Positions 5,884-6,976 of a stretch of 6,976 bases of DNA are shown here, in pieces. Made by a program: the position numbers and the translations under genes. Origin of the DNA: Pseudomonadota bacterium (GTDB lineage Bacteria > Pseudomonadota > Gammaproteobacteria > Woeseiales > Woeseiaceae); the NCBI GenBank assembly GCA_027295475.1, contig JAPUKV010000062.1:1-6976 (forward strand), written 5' to 3'. The notes below the pieces were generated by a model that saw only the letters and a program-made list of their open reading frames with translations, was not told the origin of the DNA and did not search any database. The stretch's first letter is position 1; each line of letters opens with the position of its first letter.

Positions 5884-6111
5884 TTATTCCGAAGACATAG
5901 GTAACACTTTAGCAGCGAAAGGGTTTTCGATGGGCTCGAGCCGACACGATTCATGGTCAAAGTGGCCAAGATCGTAGTGCATGAAGCTAACGAGCCAGAT
6001 TTTATCGGAGACTTGTTTAACGCCGACTTTTTGGCCGGCAAATACGGTGTTTAAGTTGATCTTTTGGGATTTGTAACAGATACCATCACAACTGGTGCCA
6101 GTGGTCGTGCA
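5884..6111 (-). pseudogene. C-terminal fragment of an IS481-like/integrase-core transposase
   Basis: About the last 75 residues of a DDE transposase are readable and end in TAA at 5884-5886. Telling strings are KINLNTVFAGQKVGV, KIWLVSFMHYDLGHFD, CRLEPIENPF and KVLPMSSE. These match the characteristic tail of integrase-core transposases (FAGQxVG...VWxVSFxxYDLGxFD...EPxxNPFxxKVLxMSPE) as I know the family. The DNA-binding part and the catalytic DDE core are absent, because the adjacent gene starts where they should be. The frame happens to remain open further upstream inside that gene, but the residues there have no transposase character. The fragment is certainly inactive and probably not expressed. 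Confidence 0.75.
5885..5904 (-). repeat. Inner IS-end repeat overlapping the transposase stop region
   Basis: The minus strand reads TTACCTATGTCTTCGGAATA. It overlaps the codons for the last residues of the transposase stub and shares 14 of 20 positions with the repeat at 5860-5879. Overlap of end repeats with the final codons suggests the transposase tail and its binding site evolved together. Confidence 0.5.
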
Positions 6112-6112
6112 G

Positions 6113-6739
6113 TTATAGATCGAATTCCTTTTCGATCTTTCGTTGGTCGAATCCAACGACTCTTGTGTATCCCTGATACAGCAATGGAGTTCCAGACCCA
6201 AGCAGCGTGTCAAAGTCACGCTTCGCAGCACGGTCCTTTTCAATATCGTATTCCACGAAATCAATGCCGTTGTCAGCAAAGTATTGTCTGGCTTTCTTGC
6301 AGTAGCCACACCAGGCTGTCGCGTACATTACGATGCGTGGTTCGTGGCTGCCGTCGAAGTTTCGCTGCAACGCCGTGAGTTCGCGTGACTTGATGTGGGC
6401 TGGACCAAACTCAATGGCGAGCGCTGAAATAATGTCGCCAGGGCTGTGGCCGATGACGCGTTGCCGTCCCATGGCAATTAGCGGCATGTATCCCGTGCCG
6501 CCATATTCTTTGTAGAGGTTGGTACCCGGGCCGTTGTCAAAGGCGTCGTGTTCTTCGAAATCGATCTTGCGACGCACCAGGTATTTTCGGGTCTCCTCGC
6601 AGGCCTCGCCGCATTGACCAGTAGTGAAAAGAACGGTCTTCGGCGCGCCGTCGTCGTCATAAACACCAACAGGCTGACCGGCGAAGAACTGGTAGTAGAC
6701 AGCACCGGCAATCAGGGCGAGGAGGGCGACTTTCTTCAT
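6113..6739 (-). CDS. Membrane-anchored protein with two tandem glutaredoxin-like domains
   Basis: This 208-residue protein begins MKKVALLALIAGAVYYQFFAG, a signal anchor or signal peptide, so the rest probably lies in the periplasm. Domain 1 (about 34-110) has a thioredoxin-fold pattern, but its redox site is CGEAC (Cys43 and Cys47, a CxxxC spacing) with MPL (85-87) at the cis-proline position. Domain 2 (about 134-208) is a standard glutaredoxin-like unit with CGYC (144-147) and a cis-proline in GTP (183-185). Domain 2 is expected to reduce or exchange disulfides or glutathione adducts. Domain 1 may be a degenerate, binding or relay domain. The ATG at 6739 is preferred over an in-frame TTG at 6790 because it begins a proper signal sequence, although neither has a good ribosome site. 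The gene stands alone behind a transposase remnant, so its partners are unknown. Confidence 0.75.
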   Translation of the reverse strand: MKKVALLALIAGAVYYQFFAGQPVGVYDDDGAPKTVLFTTGQCGEACEETRKYLVRRKIDFEEHDAFDNGPGTNLYKEYGGTGYMPLIAMGRQRVIGHSPGDIISALAIEFGPAHIKSRELTALQRNFDGSHEPRIVMYATAWCGYCKKARQYFADNGIDFVEYDIEKDRAAKRDFDTLLGSGTPLLYQGYTRVVGFDQRKIEKEFDL

Positions 6740-6799
6740 AGCACAAGAATGCCCGCTGCCCGTGTAGCCCGGCAATGAACCAGGTCTCAATTCAAGGCC

Positions 6800-6828
6800 A
6801 AAAATAGCCGCCGGATTCGCACCCGGCG
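6800..6828 (-). terminator. Candidate Rho-independent terminator for a gene entering from the right
   Basis: On the minus strand, CGCCGG (6828-6823), an eight-base loop and CCGGCG (6814-6809) form a 6-bp GC stem, followed by GCTA and a run of five T. It lies about 95 bases after the stop of the possible partial gene at the window edge and before the glutaredoxin-like gene, which would then need its own promoter. The stem is short, so confidence is moderate. Confidence 0.45.
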
Positions 6829-6920
6829 ACCGTGGCGCATCCTTGCGCGTCGTCGTAGTGCCTCCGTGTTGAGGCTCACGCGTACCAGTGCCGGAAACTG
6901 ACGTCCATGGACTAGACTTG

Positions 6921-6976
6921 TCAGTCGGTTACGATTGGACCGTTACGTGCGATAAATACCATGCGTGAGTTTTGCG
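6921..6976 (-). CDS. Possible 3' end of a gene running off the window (unrecognised)
   Basis: On the minus strand the frame QNSRMVFIARNGPIVTD ends in TGA at 6923-6921 and is open to the window edge. The related repeat at 20-69 differs mostly at third codon positions in this phase, which hints at coding. A terminator-like hairpin follows downstream, which also fits. Only 17 residues are visible and I do not recognise a family. The plus strand is also open in the same codon phase (ending RAINTMREFC at the edge), so the coding strand is uncertain. Confidence 0.25.
   Translation of the reverse strand, partial: QNSRMVFIARNGPIVTD
6927..6976. repeat. Right copy of the diverged ~50-bp direct repeat
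   Basis: This is the same-orientation partner of 20-69, with 39 of 50 positions identical. It carries GTTACG at 6928-6933 and 6942-6947 (14-base period, as in the left copy), then ATAAATAC and TGCGTGAGTTTTGCG. The copy reaches the window edge, so the repeat may extend further. Confidence 0.6.

Larger units (their letters stand above)
5855..6112 (-). mobile_element. Remnant of an IS481-like/integrase-core insertion sequence
   Basis: This is the surviving end of an insertion sequence: a C-terminal transposase stub (5884-6111) plus the terminal DNA beyond its stop codon, with two iterated repeats (5860-5879 and 5885-5904). The rest of the transposase and the opposite end are missing. Intact sequence of the glutaredoxin-like gene begins at 6113, so the deletion or rearrangement junction is near 6112. 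The outer boundary at about 5855 is an estimate, since no second terminus remains for comparison. Confidence 0.6.

Noticed and set aside
5884..6309. Full 141-codon minus-strand frame as an intact small gene
   Set aside because: Only the part below about 6111 has transposase character. The upstream part overlaps the glutaredoxin-like gene in another frame and is accidental.
6805..6830. tRNA-like T arm (GGTGCGAATCC on the minus strand)
   Set aside because: The loop lacks the TTC start, no acceptor strand or CCA follows, and the hairpin plus T-run is better explained as a terminator.
1..6976. CRISPR array or integron attC sites
   Set aside because: No regularly spaced short repeats are present, and no paired attC core sites (GTTRRRY/RYYYAAC) in the right arrangement were found.

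Overview
The window is about 7 kb of bacterial chromosome with a GC content in the mid-50s (estimated by eye). It is most likely proteobacterial, and probably gammaproteobacterial. This is inferred from gene style, a tRNA-Phe remnant close to the Pseudomonas-type sequence, and the kind of transposase remnant. No species can be named. All convincing genes lie on the minus strand, so transcription runs from high to low coordinates.

The core is a compact four-gene operon (5621 down to 429). In transcription order it encodes: (1) an acyl-CoA synthetase of the oxalate-CoA ligase (Pcs60/AAE3) type; (2) a ketopantoate-reductase-like (ApbA/PanE) NADP oxidoreductase, which overlaps the first gene by one base (TGATG); (3) an 11-12 TM Nramp-superfamily transporter that has lost both metal-binding signatures; and (4) a class V PLP aminotransferase of the alanine/serine-glyoxylate type. 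Strong Shine-Dalgarno sites set an ATG, a GTG and a TTG start. Upstream are a plausible sigma70 promoter (TTGACC-N17-GACAAT) and a perfect 8-12-8 dyad beginning right after the -10 box, which looks like an operator. Together the genes suggest uptake of a small organic acid or amino acid, transamination to a 2-oxo acid, reduction to a 2-hydroxy acid and/or activation with CoA. The substrate cannot be read from the sequence.

Upstream of the operon (5855-6112) is the C-terminal stub of an IS481-like/integrase-core transposase, with two iterated end repeats beyond its stop codon. Next comes a separate gene (6113-6739) for a membrane-anchored protein with two glutaredoxin-like domains. It is followed by a likely terminator and a possible 3' end of a further gene running off the window.

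Downstream of the operon, bases 1-428 hold no convincing gene. They do contain a 3'-half remnant of a tRNA-Phe gene (167-197 plus 281-296, ending in CCA). It is split inside the T arm by an 83-base segment full of hairpins. The two ends of the window carry a diverged ~50-base direct repeat (20-69 and 6927-6976). The tRNA fragment, the transposase stub and the repeats suggest that the operon sits in a rearranged or island-like locus. No integrase or regulator gene is visible.
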